Source of the DNA: Photorhabdus sp. CRCIA-P01
GTDB lineage: Bacteria > Pseudomonadota > Gammaproteobacteria > Enterobacterales > Enterobacteriaceae
Direction: 5' to 3'
DNA length: 58,550 nucleotides
NCBI RefSeq assembly: GCF_003545805.1
Contig: NZ_NMQR01000025.1
Coordinates: 11,657-70,206, forward strand
The notes below the pieces were generated by a model. The model worked only from the letters and a program-made list of their open reading frames with translations. It had not been told where the DNA came from and did no database searches. This document shows positions 39,625-48,126 of this stretch, piece after piece. The translations under genes and the position numbers were made by a program. The first letter of the stretch is position 1, and each line of letters begins with the position of its first letter.

Positions 39625-40848
39625 TCACACCACCTCAGAATTAGATGTCACTTTCCTCATCATGAACATGCAAGAGATCAGACAGATAATAGATATCACA
39701 ATCAGTGATGTTAATCCGATAATGTTCTTGGTTCTGTCAATATCAAAAGTATCTATCATCAGCCCCACAACCAATACCGATATTTGATAAAAACTGGTAT
39801 AACTCAAACTATGAATATTATAAACTAATGGTAAATTCGTTTCGCTACTATTATTTTGTATAAGCGTTGTATCCAATGGGATAATAATCCCTCCACAAAG
39901 CCGCATAAGAAATATAAAGATAAATATCAGATAGATATTATTTATAAACAACGCTGCCGAAAATAGTATCGCCTGAAAAAAATAGGCGATAATAAATAGA
40001 ATAAAAGCAAACCTTTTTTCACCATCAAATTTAATATTGTAAACAATGATACAACCAGCCAGCATAGATACTGCCTGCACTATATAAAAAGTACTCAGTA
40101 ATCTCCCTCCCGCCTCATCACTCATAAATATCACAGGCAACAAGACATTCAATGCACCGCCCACTACGCCCCAGCTCAATCCCAAAATAATAATAGAACT
40201 TAGGATAGGACTCTGCTTAATCTCATAAAAAAGTTTATAGATCATCTCATTAATTGTGACTTTTTTCTTTATTTTATCATGAAACAACGCTGAATCGCTG
40301 TTTATTCCAATCAAAAACAAACACGATCCTATATAACTGATTGCATTAAAAATAAGTGCAGTTTCGATAGAAAAGAGATTAAGCAAAAAAGCACCTATAA
40401 CTGATCCCAGCCCCATAGCAATAAAAGATCCACTATTCAAAACCGCGTTAATTTTACTCCTGGTATTGATATCATAGAGCTGAGTTACCTTTTTAATATA
40501 AGAAGTCCTAAATGCTGTGCTGACAATACCAATTAGCATATTAATCAAAAAAATATAATAAATTGATTGCAACGACAGCAACATACAAAGAATCAAAATA
40601 GCCCGCAATATATCCCCATAAATCATGGCCGTTTTATTGTTGATTCCAGTCAGAAACCGGACAATGAACGGCGAAAAAAGCAGAGATGGTAAAGCCGAAG
40701 ACAAAATAAAAAGGCTCACCATCAACCCGGACTTTGTCGAATTATAAATATAAAGTAATATAGAAACCTGAAACACCCAATCACCAACAGCTGAGATTGT
40801 CACAGCGGGAAATAGGAATTTCAGATTATTATCTTTAACAAAAATCAT
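39625..40848 (-). CDS. MFS exporter of the RiPP-type operon
   Basis: A 407-aa membrane protein with about twelve hydrophobic helices. The start SAVGDWVFQVSILLYIYNST and PSLLFSPFIVRFLTGINNKT are typical of MFS_3/enterobactin-exporter-like transporters. It contains few charged residues in the helices and many Ile and Phe codons, in line with the AT-rich operon. It lies nine bases after the 260-aa gene and one base before the next gene. The natural role is export of the finished product and self-protection. The substrate is not readable from sequence. Confidence 0.85.
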   Translation of the reverse strand: MIFVKDNNLKFLFPAVTISAVGDWVFQVSILLYIYNSTKSGLMVSLFILSSALPSLLFSPFIVRFLTGINNKTAMIYGDILRAILILCMLLSLQSIYYIFLINMLIGIVSTAFRTSYIKKVTQLYDINTRSKINAVLNSGSFIAMGLGSVIGAFLLNLFSIETALIFNAISYIGSCLFLIGINSDSALFHDKIKKKVTINEMIYKLFYEIKQSPILSSIIILGLSWGVVGGALNVLLPVIFMSDEAGGRLLSTFYIVQAVSMLAGCIIVYNIKFDGEKRFAFILFIIAYFFQAILFSAALFINNIYLIFIFIFLMRLCGGIIIPLDTTLIQNNSSETNLPLVYNIHSLSYTSFYQISVLVVGLMIDTFDIDRTKNIIGLTSLIVISIICLISCMFMMRKVTSNSEVV

Positions 40849-40857
40849 AATATCTTC

Positions 40858-41640
40858 CTAATCCCGGATATATTTTATAAATCCCCGCTCAATTTTATCA
40901 TTGAGATCATCAATGCTATCCTTGATGTACGAAATACCAAATTTTTCAATTAGCTGTAACAATATTGTCTCATTATTATTCTCTATCAAGAAAGACAAAA
41001 TATCCCCCTTGGTTAACTTAGTGAAAGAGGTCGTTTTGGGAATGCTGGGGTGTTTGACAATTAATATTTTTGCCGACTCCTCGTCTTCTGAAAAGGTAAT
41101 ATTTAGATAATCCTTTAACGAAGCTCTGACTTTGATAATGTCACGATGCTGTGACAATACCAACTTATCATTAACGGATAGATTTTCTATATATTCCACT
41201 GCCGGTTCATTGTAGTTAACCCAGCAGATACATGTATTTTTATAACAAAAATGAAGAAGTTCAAAAAGATAACTAGGATAGTTGTAACGAAGTAACACAT
41301 CGGAAAAATAGTGATAATATTGTTTAGCATCAAAAATTTTATTCACCGAACCGGTTTTATAGAATTCAGTAAATCGCAGAGCATAGTCGTCATAGTCGAG
41401 ATATTTTTTTATTTCCCGTACAAAAAATCCAAACTCGCCATCCCGACGCACAATTCTCTCTTCTTTTACCTGAAAACTTAGCTTAGAAATGCTGTTAAGA
41501 TCCAAATCTTTCAGATAAGAAATTTCTTCTGATGATAAAGGAAAATCATTCAACACAGCATATTCACTGTCGATAACCTGATTCAAAAATACCTTATCAC
41601 GGATCATTTTAGCCATGATATTTTGAACATCCGCTAACAT
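40858..41640 (-). CDS. Predicted MNIO partner protein, family not recognised
   Basis: A 260-aa protein starting MLADVQNIMAKMIRDKVFLN. GAGG lies seven bases upstream of this ATG; a frame open to 41691 would overlap the MNIO gene. The first ~55 residues follow a pattern seen at the start of several RiPP-associated proteins: a short helix, a D-x-x-x-VL-x-x-F segment (here SEYAVLNDF), PLSSEEISYLKDLDLNSISKLS, then basic residues. The rest is helical with aromatic clusters (YYHYFSDVLLRYNYPSYLFELLHFCYK). Partner proteins of this size are commonly encoded directly after DUF692/MNIO genes and bind the precursor. That role is inferred from position. Confidence 0.6.
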   Translation of the reverse strand: MLADVQNIMAKMIRDKVFLNQVIDSEYAVLNDFPLSSEEISYLKDLDLNSISKLSFQVKEERIVRRDGEFGFFVREIKKYLDYDDYALRFTEFYKTGSVNKIFDAKQYYHYFSDVLLRYNYPSYLFELLHFCYKNTCICWVNYNEPAVEYIENLSVNDKLVLSQHRDIIKVRASLKDYLNITFSEDEESAKILIVKHPSIPKTTSFTKLTKGDILSFLIENNNETILLQLIEKFGISYIKDSIDDLNDKIERGFIKYIRD

Positions 41641-41666
41641 AATGCCACCTCTAATGAATGAGAGTT

Positions 41667-42494
41667 TCAGGCAAGAAGAGTTCTGGCCCATTCAATCGTA
41701 TCCCGCAGATATTCTGGCTCAGCCAGCTGTGGGGTAATAGCTTCTAGCTCGAAGAAAATAAGCGGCCGGATATCGTAGTGTTTCAATATTTGCTCCAATC
41801 GGCTCTTCAGCCAGATGTCACTTTCAATATATTCCTTTGGTGCATTTTCCATTTGTTGCTGATTATTCACATACATATGAACCTGATCGACCATAGAAAA
41901 ATCTATGTGCGACAAATATTCATCAGGATCGATGTCTGTACCATATTTGTTACTGTATGCAATATTTGAAAGACTCAAATGCATTCTTGCACCAGATTCC
42001 TTAACTGTCTGATTAAAGAAATCCACCCGATTTTTTATTGATATTCCTCTCAATCCATAAGATAAAATTGGATTCTCAATCAGAATTTTTGCTGATAGTT
42101 CTGCTTGTAGCATCCTGATATTCCCTACAATCCTCTTTTTTTGCTCAGGTAATTCCGGTGGAGGAAAAAAGATACCAAACTCATCACCTCCCGGTGCATT
42201 CAAGATGGCATGATGTTCTGTCACAGAGTACGGCTTTACAGCTTCAACCTGTTCTTTTAGCATGCGCAATCCAGGTCTAATCGCATCACTGTCTCTCCCT
42301 AAATCCATTACCGCAGTATGCAGGCAAAAAGGCTTGCTTTTCCATTTCACAAAACGCTTCAAGCTTTCCACCTCCGTGTTAAAATGAAGGGCTAGTACTT
42401 CATAAGCATCCGATTTCCCACCACATGCTTCAAATTTTTCATCAAAGTCGATGTAATCTTGATGAAAGTGTAAAAAATAGCCTACGCCTTCCAT
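41667..42494 (-). CDS. DUF692/MNIO-like putative oxidative peptide-modifying enzyme
   Basis: A 275-aa TIM-barrel protein that aligns in order with DUF692 multinuclear iron oxidative enzymes (MbnB, TglH). His59 lies in FCLHTAV, Glu93-His94-His95 in VTEHHAIL, Glu140-Asn141 in ILIENP, Asn177 in LSLSNIAYSN (the family's LDxNN segment), His206 in VDQVHMYVNN and Glu249 in IFFELEAI. The family Asp of LDxNN is Ser174 here and the HxAGH ending is changed, so metal binding may differ. The start MEGVGYF follows the previous stop by one base, with GAGG nine bases upstream. The family installs oxidative changes on precursor peptides. Confidence 0.75.
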   Translation of the reverse strand: MEGVGYFLHFHQDYIDFDEKFEACGGKSDAYEVLALHFNTEVESLKRFVKWKSKPFCLHTAVMDLGRDSDAIRPGLRMLKEQVEAVKPYSVTEHHAILNAPGGDEFGIFFPPPELPEQKKRIVGNIRMLQAELSAKILIENPILSYGLRGISIKNRVDFFNQTVKESGARMHLSLSNIAYSNKYGTDIDPDEYLSHIDFSMVDQVHMYVNNQQQMENAPKEYIESDIWLKSRLEQILKHYDIRPLIFFELEAITPQLAEPEYLRDTIEWARTLLA

Positions 42495-42495
42495 A

Positions 42496-43353
42496 TTAAT
42501 CATCCTCAAGAAGATTAGTTGTAATTTGTGAACTGAACAGAATCTCCATACCTTCTTCTCTCAGTTCAAAAGGAAGTTCGATATGTGATTCCATATTTCT
42601 GCATATATATTTCTTTCTTTCTAACTTCATCCCGAAATATTCCAGATAACAGGATATAATATATAAGCTACTCACTGGGAATGAACGATGAAAATCGCCG
42701 TTATAGCAGAGAAGACAATGGAAAAAATTATCCTCACGTAAGAATGCTATAATCTTATAACCTAATTTATCTAATGCCAGACGTAGTAAAATTTCCTTTA
42801 ATCTTTCCATAGAGCCAGTTTCAGATAAAAAGCTCCCAATATCAATTAAGCATATTTTATTGCCCGATGTAATATCTACCCTTACATTTTCAATATTATC
42901 ATAGATATCATTACAATGATAAACACGATGTTTTTTTATTGTATCCATCAATAAACATTTTGATATTGAAACCAAATGACCTTTATTATTTCCATTGATA
43001 TATTTTAGTATCCATGACGAATTTGTTATCTGATTAGTGACGATGCAATCTCTGTTTTTATTTATATTTTTACCTTCCAACATAGAGTATAAGTAAGAAA
43101 CAACCGCAGCATTTGAGCATTCCATAGAATCATAACACATTTCACCTTTCTTGTTTTTTTGATAAAAGAAAAATGTAATGCTGTTATTCCATTCATTAAC
43201 TTCAGAGACATAAACAAATTTCATATCCTGATAATGAATACCAAAAGTCGTATCTTCCATGAGGATTGTTTCATCATCAGAAACGAACAAAGTAGATGTG
43301 CCACTTCTTATTTTAACTTTCTTTTTAAAATCTAAAGCTGGACATAAAATCAT
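42496..43353 (-). CDS. Unknown 285-aa protein, first enzyme-sized gene of the RiPP-type operon
   Basis: I do not recognise this family. The N-terminal ~100 residues look beta-rich (LFVSDDETILMEDTTFG, MKFVYVSEVNEWNNSITFFF). The C-terminal half alternates helices and strands (LLRLALDKLGYKIIAFLRED, HRSFPVSSLYIISCYLEYFG). It has nine cysteines but no clear CxxC metal motif, no signal peptide and no membrane segment. GAGG lies nine bases upstream of the ATG. It is the first gene after the precursor and one base ahead of the MNIO gene, so a role in precursor recognition is possible. That is inference. Confidence 0.7.
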   Translation of the reverse strand: MILCPALDFKKKVKIRSGTSTLFVSDDETILMEDTTFGIHYQDMKFVYVSEVNEWNNSITFFFYQKNKKGEMCYDSMECSNAAVVSYLYSMLEGKNINKNRDCIVTNQITNSSWILKYINGNNKGHLVSISKCLLMDTIKKHRVYHCNDIYDNIENVRVDITSGNKICLIDIGSFLSETGSMERLKEILLRLALDKLGYKIIAFLREDNFFHCLLCYNGDFHRSFPVSSLYIISCYLEYFGMKLERKKYICRNMESHIELPFELREEGMEILFSSQITTNLLEDD

Positions 43354-43407
43354 TCTTACAATCCTCGTAGCATAAAATGTATATCTGCTTTATCTCAATA
43401 ACTCTTC

Positions 43408-43438
43408 ATAACATAGGATCTTACCGACCCTATGTTAT
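43408..43438 (-). promoter_or_regulatory. Hairpin between precursor gene and biosynthetic genes
   Basis: A perfect ten-base stem (ATAACATAGG / CCTATGTTAT) with an eleven-base loop lies in the 172-bp gap between the 51-codon gene and the 285-aa gene. No T-run follows, so it is not a full terminator. Such hairpins often stabilise or partly separate a highly expressed precursor transcript. Confidence 0.5.
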
Positions 43439-43525
43439 TCTTCAGTCCACACTTGAAAATTGAATAAATGAGACCACCTGAATTGATATTCAATGACAGT
43501 TCATTTAAACGTTTATTGTGGTAAT

Positions 43526-43681
43526 TTATATTTTAGATTTTAGAATATTCTTCTGTACACTACGCGCTACAGAAAAATTCATAATCTGCATATTTTTCTG
43601 TACACTACGAGCTACAGAAAAAACAGTGAAGCCACTATTTTTATCAACACTACGTGATACAGAAAACGAAGAGCTATTCAT
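43526..43681 (-). CDS. Three-repeat RiPP precursor peptide (proposed)
   Basis: A 51-aa peptide starting MNSSS. It carries FSVSRSVDKN at residues 6-15 and FSVARSVQKN at 21-30 and again at 36-45, an exact 15-residue period. The spacers are SGFTV and MQIMN, and the tail is ILKSKI. Copies 2 and 3 differ only at two synonymous bases (GCT/GCG and AAA/AAG), a sign of selection on the peptide. GGAG lies six bases ahead of the ATG. There is no cysteine. The leader is very short, so recognition may use the repeats or the C-terminus. It stands alone at the head of the operon encoding an MNIO-like protein, a flavoprotein, an amidotransferase and an exporter. The alternative, a chance frame over a DNA repeat, is less likely. 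Confidence 0.8.
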   Translation of the reverse strand: MNSSSFSVSRSVDKNSGFTVFSVARSVQKNMQIMNFSVARSVQKNILKSKI

Positions 43682-44042
43682 ATTTTACTCCAGTTAACTA
43701 GTATAATTCGAGTTAAGTTTACAACATAAAACTTTCTGAAAATAAATTTTACACACTACCCCATCACGCTATTTTGCAATGGTTTTATAAAATTAGGTTA
43801 CAAGTTTGTTAATGTCAAGTTAACCCTGTTACATGGATTTTATGTTGCATAAAACATAATTATGATTAAGGAATTTAGTCAAGCCTTCAATCCATTGAAA
43901 TGATGTATTGCAGTAATTTTAAGAATCTTCAAAGAGTTATTATCACGTTATTCTGCTCGATAACTCTATTCCTTCAACTATCAAACTAAACCGATTGTCC
44001 ACAAATCCTTCCAATCTTTCATTAAAAATAAAAAATTTATGC
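43682..44042. other. Promoter region of the RiPP-type operon
   Basis: No gene seen. On the minus strand TATACT at 43700-43705 is a possible -10 element for the precursor gene; the -35 is weak. A palindrome lies at 43838-43854. The long AT-rich leader suggests regulated expression. Confidence 0.4.
43838..43854. promoter_or_regulatory. Palindrome upstream of the precursor gene
   Basis: TTTTATG-TTG-CATAAAA is a perfect inverted repeat about 160 bp upstream of the precursor start. It is a candidate operator; the regulator is unknown and none is encoded in the island. Confidence 0.4.
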
Positions 44043-44349
44043 CTCTTTGCCATCAGCAGTTAATTGAAAACGGATTACTCAAACGCCAAATGATTATGGT
44101 GAACTGTTGGCCATCTTCATCACCCATGTCCGTTGCAATATGAAAGCAAAAACGTTATCACTCTGGGATAAGCTGATGTTAAGAAGGCGTTTCCTGATAG
44201 AATTGGTCGTTGATCAGCTAAAAAATATTTCTCGAATAGAGCATTCAAGGCACCATAGCCAACTCGGTTTTTTGCTGGAAGTCGTATCAGGATTAATTGC
44301 TTATACCTTCCAACCTAAAAAAACCGAGTTTAAATCTACGCGTTTATGA
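44043..44349 (+). pseudogene. IS982-family transposase, C-terminal remnant
   Basis: The frame encodes THVRCNMKAKTLSLWDKLML, RRRFLIELVVDQLKNISRIE, then HSRHHSQLGFLLEVVSGLIA and YTFQPKK. This is the C-terminal end of IS982-type transposases, with the DQLKNISxIEHSRHxS block. About 80 codons are in one frame (44107-44346). The piece before it is in another frame and the N-terminal two thirds are missing, so it is inactive. It lies between the RiPP-type operon and ygiM and marks the right edge of the island. Confidence 0.85.
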
Positions 44350-44722
44350 CATTGCTATTCTTAAACAAAGCTGAGGTTACGCAATAAATTGATGCGGATA
44401 ACTGGACCTGAAACGCTAAGTAAAAAGTTAAAATTTTCTCTTTTCTGAAAGTTATGATAGTAATTAGCAAAATACGTGCTGTTAAATAAGATTCCAAAAT
44501 AATGCTACATCTTAATACTACTCATAATTTTATGTATAACAATGGGTTGAAGAAAGTTATGGGTAGCAGAATAATGAAACGTTATTTAAACAAACAACCA
44601 GTAAGCCCCATATTCGACCCGTTAAGATAGTTCCTATTTTGGTTTACCGATTGCTCTAGCAAACTTAACTCTTTACTATCAAATTCTAAACTCACCATAG
44701 ATAAAGAACAGTTGAAATCACA
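44350..44722. other. Intergenic region IS982 remnant - ygiM
   Basis: AT-rich with no recognisable gene. The last 60 bp should hold the ygiM promoter. The rest may be insertion-sequence or island debris. Confidence 0.4.
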
Positions 44723-45343
44723 ATGCGAAAACTACATTTACTTCTCACGGCGCTAATAAGCCTCAGCTTTTCGCTCACTACCCACGCGGAAGGAAAGCGC
44801 TATGTATCTGATGAGTTATCTACCTACACACACGCCGGGCCGGGTAACCAGTATCGGATTGCCGGTACACTGAATGCCGGTGATGAAGTCACATTGATAA
44901 GCATCAATCGGGATAGTAATTACGCTCAAGTTAAAGATGATAAAGGCCGCCTTGTCTGGCTACCCGTTAACCAACTCAGTAATAAACCAAGCCTACGCAC
45001 TCGCCTCCCAGAGTTGGAACAGGAAGTGAAAACATTGACGGAGAAGTTAGCCAATATAGACAATAACTGGAATCAGCGCACTGCCGACATGCAACTGAAG
45101 GCTGCCAATAGCAGTAGCATTGTTGCAGAGCTGAAAAAAGAGAATGAGAGGTTGAAAAACAAACTGACGGTAGCAGAAAAAAAGCTTGATGCGGCAAATC
45201 TGCAACTTGATGACAAACAACGCAATATCATTCTGCAATGGTTTATGTACGGCGGTGGTGTTGCAGGCGCTGGTTTAATCTTTGGGCTATTACTGCCACA
45301 TATGATCCCTCGCCGTAAGCGTAATGACCGTTGGATGAGTTGA
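44723..45343 (+). CDS. ygiM: YgiM, SH3-domain membrane protein
   Basis: This 206-aa protein has a signal peptide (KLHLLLTALISLSFSLTTHA), a bacterial SH3 domain (YVSDELSTYTHAGPGNQYRIAGTLNAGDEV...), a coiled coil (LPELEQEVKTLTEKL and IVAELKKENERLKNKL), and one C-terminal membrane helix followed by basic residues (PRRKRNDRWMS). This matches E. coli YgiM, also called TIGR04211 SH3 domain protein. The exact function is unknown; it probably senses or binds the cell wall. cca starts 15 bp after it, as in E. coli. Confidence 0.93.
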   Translation: MRKLHLLLTALISLSFSLTTHAEGKRYVSDELSTYTHAGPGNQYRIAGTLNAGDEVTLISINRDSNYAQVKDDKGRLVWLPVNQLSNKPSLRTRLPELEQEVKTLTEKLANIDNNWNQRTADMQLKAANSSSIVAELKKENERLKNKLTVAEKKLDAANLQLDDKQRNIILQWFMYGGGVAGAGLIFGLLLPHMIPRRKRNDRWMS

Positions 45344-45358
45344 TAAGGAACATATCAG

Positions 45359-46609
45359 GTGAGAGTCTATCTGGTTGGTGGCGCAGTACGTGACCACCTG
45401 CTAAATTTTCCTGTGGAAGAGCGGGATTGGGTCGTTGTGGGAGGAACACCAGAAGCGCTGTTATCCCAAGGATATCTGCAAGTTGGCAAAGATTTCCCCG
45501 TGTTCCTACATCCCCAAACCCATGAAGAGTATGCCTTAGCACGCACTGAGAGAAAATCCGGCCTGGGATATACCGGTTTTACGTGTTATGCAGCGCCGGA
45601 TGTCACACTGGAAGACGATTTGCAGCGTCGTGATCTGACAATTAATGCGATCGCTCAAACACCCGCTGGTGAACTGGTCGATCCTTATCATGGTGTTGAT
45701 GATTTGAACAACCGTATTCTACGCCATGTTTCTGATGCTTTCTCTGAAGATCCGCTAAGGGTATTACGAGTGGCTCGTTTTGCCGCCCGTTTCGCCCATT
45801 TAGGGTTTACCATCGCGCCAGAAACACAAGCATTAATGTCAAATATGGCAATTAACGGCGAGTTATCAGCACTCACACCAGAACGTATCTGGAAAGAGAC
45901 CGAGAAAGCCCTTGCCAGCCATTCCCCTCAGATCTTTTTTCAGGTTTTACGGGATTGTGGTGCATTGGCGGTGTTGTTTCCTGAAATTGATAATTTGTTT
46001 GGCGTTCCCGCACCAGAGAAATGGCATCCTGAGATCGATACCGGTATTCATACGCTGATGGTACTGAAAGTAGCGACTAAGTTAACAGATAAAGTCGATA
46101 GCCGTTTTGCTGCTCTATGCCATGATCTTGGCAAAGGGCTGACACCACCAGAACAGTGGCCTCACCATTATGGACATGGGCCAGCCGGTGTTAAATTAGT
46201 TGACCAATTGTGCCAACGTCTGCGTGTTCCTAATTCTGCCCGTGATTTGGCAAAACTGGCTGCTCAGTATCATGATTTAGTGCATACCATCGCTCAATTG
46301 CGGCCGAAAACATTACTTAAGTTGTTTGATGCCGTTGATGCATGGCGTAAACCTCAGCGAATAGAGCAATTAATTATCATCAGTGAAGCCGATGCGCGGG
46401 GTCGTACCGGTTTTGAAAATACCCCCTATCCACAAGGTGATTATCTGCGACAGGCATTCAAAATCGCCAGCCAGGTTCAGGTGAAAAACATTGTCGACAG
46501 CGGATTACGCGGTGCGGACATTGGTCATGAGTTACGACGTCAGCGTCAGCACGCATTGGCGGAATGGAAACAACAAAACAATACAGTTCAAAACAAGACT
46601 GTTACCTGA
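45359..46609 (+). CDS. cca: Multifunctional CCA-adding enzyme
   Basis: This 416-aa enzyme adds and repairs the CCA end of tRNAs. The class II nucleotidyltransferase head has [13 protein letters not shown] and the metal-binding EERDWVVVG; the tRNA and base-selecting region has [11 protein letters not shown]. The C-terminal HD domain (residues 222 onward, [11 protein letters not shown]) is the phosphohydrolase part found in gammaproteobacterial Cca. The start is GTG at 45359 with AAGGA ten bases upstream. Length matches E. coli (412 aa). It is co-transcribed with ygiM. Confidence 0.97.
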   Translation: MRVYLVGGAVRDHLLNFPVEERDWVVVGGTPEALLSQGYLQVGKDFPVFLHPQTHEEYALARTERKSGLGYTGFTCYAAPDVTLEDDLQRRDLTINAIAQTPAGELVDPYHGVDDLNNRILRHVSDAFSEDPLRVLRVARFAARFAHLGFTIAPETQALMSNMAINGELSALTPERIWKETEKALASHSPQIFFQVLRDCGALAVLFPEIDNLFGVPAPEKWHPEIDTGIHTLMVLKVATKLTDKVDSRFAALCHDLGKGLTPPEQWPHHYGHGPAGVKLVDQLCQRLRVPNSARDLAKLAAQYHDLVHTIAQLRPKTLLKLFDAVDAWRKPQRIEQLIIISEADARGRTGFENTPYPQGDYLRQAFKIASQVQVKNIVDSGLRGADIGHELRRQRQHALAEWKQQNNTVQNKTVT

Positions 46610-46674
46610 AATATCCCCTGATATCAAACACTAGGCAATATTTGAGTTAAATTGACATCAGGGGGAACCATTCA

Positions 46675-47493
46675 CTACATAAATACCCAGTAAACAGCGG
46701 CTGCCACAATAAAACGGTAGATAGCAAATGGAATAAAAGATATACGCTTAATCAATGCCAGAAAAGTTTTAATAGCGACTAACGCGACAACAAATGCAGT
46801 AACAAAACCAACAGCAAACATTGGGATATCAGAAGCACTCAAAAAATGCAGGCTTTTATATAAATCTAATCCACTTGCTCCCATCATCATCGGTACAGCC
46901 AAAATAAACGAGAATTCTGATGCAGTATAACGATTAACCCCCATCAGCATTCCACCAGAAATTGTCGCACCTGAACGGGAAAATCCCGGCCATAAAGCCA
47001 TACACTGAAAACAGCCAATCATAAAAGCCTGACGATAAGTAATATCATCCAGCCCTTCTGCTTTCGGTATTTTAGGTTTCAATATTTCTGCTGTAATCAG
47101 CAACACACCACCCATAACCAAGGCGTACATCACGCTTTGTGGGTTAAACAGTGATTTGATAACATCGTGGAACAGCAACCCAAGCGTTACCGCAGGTAGC
47201 ATTGCCACAATAATATGGCTCAGTTTCAGTTTGCCATTAGTTTTACCTTCATGAGGAACTTCACCAAAGTGAATGCCAATGAGCCCAAACAAGCGACGCC
47301 AAAACACCACTACCACAGCAAGGATAGATCCAAGTTGGATAATAACTTCAAATGTTTCAGCTTTATCGCCAGTAAATCCCAACATATGGCCAACAATGAT
47401 CATATGGCCGGTAGAGGAAACAGGAAGAAATTCAGTTAGCCCTTCAACAACACCAAGAACCGCTGCATGAAACAAGGTAGAAAGGTCAGTCAT
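46675..47493 (-). CDS. uppP: Undecaprenyl-diphosphatase UppP (BacA)
   Basis: This 272-aa membrane enzyme removes a phosphate from undecaprenyl pyrophosphate, so the lipid carrier can be reused for peptidoglycan and O-antigen. The two active-site blocks are [19 protein letters not shown] and [20 protein letters not shown]. Several membrane helices follow. The start [14 protein letters not shown] matches E. coli (273 aa); the frame extends 26 codons further but without homology. It is convergent to cca and next to folB, the order known from E. coli. It gives low-level bacitracin resistance when overexpressed. Confidence 0.96.
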   Translation of the reverse strand: MTDLSTLFHAAVLGVVEGLTEFLPVSSTGHMIIVGHMLGFTGDKAETFEVIIQLGSILAVVVVFWRRLFGLIGIHFGEVPHEGKTNGKLKLSHIIVAMLPAVTLGLLFHDVIKSLFNPQSVMYALVMGGVLLITAEILKPKIPKAEGLDDITYRQAFMIGCFQCMALWPGFSRSGATISGGMLMGVNRYTASEFSFILAVPMMMGASGLDLYKSLHFLSASDIPMFAVGFVTAFVVALVAIKTFLALIKRISFIPFAIYRFIVAAAVYWVFM

Positions 47494-47669
47494 ATAGAGA
47501 GGTCGCCCATTAATAAATACCCGAAACAAGTAGCCTGGAATAACCCCAGCTACCATTATTCCCATTGTCATTAATCAATTAACATGATTATCAAGCCTGG
47601 CACTACTGCACGCCAGTCTATGTAAGAACAATGACAATAATATGGCAGCTGAATTCACTACTGATCAGA

Positions 47670-48020
47670 TTATTTTTTTCTTTCAATAATAACACCCACT
47701 TGACGAGCCTGCGCGACAGCACCCGGTTTACTAACTTTTATCCGTACCCACGGCGAATTAAAGCGTTTTAACAGCAGATCCGCTACCTCTTCAGCTACTC
47801 TTTCAACCAGAGCAAAATTCTGATTTTCTACATGGTTGATAATCACTTCGCTAACTTTGGCATAATCCAGACAATATTCGACATTATCACTGGAAGATGC
47901 GCGTTTATTATCCCATCCCATTTCGATATCGAACACTAACTTCTGTTTAATGGTCTGTTCCCAGTCGTAAACACCAATTGTGGTAATAACGACTAACTCC
48001 TCAATAAATACGATATCCAT
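47670..48020 (-). CDS. folB: Dihydroneopterin aldolase FolB
   Basis: This 116-aa enzyme cleaves dihydroneopterin to hydroxymethyl-dihydropterin in folate synthesis. Family blocks are MDIVFIEELVVITTIGVYDWEQ at the start, VEYCLDYAKVSEVI in the middle, and FALVERVAEEVADLLLKRF near the end, containing the substrate-binding glutamate of LVERVAE. A second ATG three bases upstream (48023) exists but MDIVF is the family start. It is divergent from plsY, as in E. coli. Length is as expected. Confidence 0.95.
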   Translation of the reverse strand: MDIVFIEELVVITTIGVYDWEQTIKQKLVFDIEMGWDNKRASSSDNVEYCLDYAKVSEVIINHVENQNFALVERVAEEVADLLLKRFNSPWVRIKVSKPGAVAQARQVGVIIERKK

Positions 48021-48126
48021 CACGTCATTTTCCTGTTTTTCAACTTGTCGGATACCACTTCCGACTAAATATGCGTATTATCCATGACTAGGCTAAGAAA
48101 ACGACCATTATTATTGGGGAGACATT

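Noticed and set aside
43550-43670. Regularly spaced repeats that could be taken for a mini CRISPR array
   Set aside because: The repeats have a 45-bp period that is a multiple of three, keep one open frame with synonymous differences, and have a ribosome binding site; there are no unique spacers and no cas genes.
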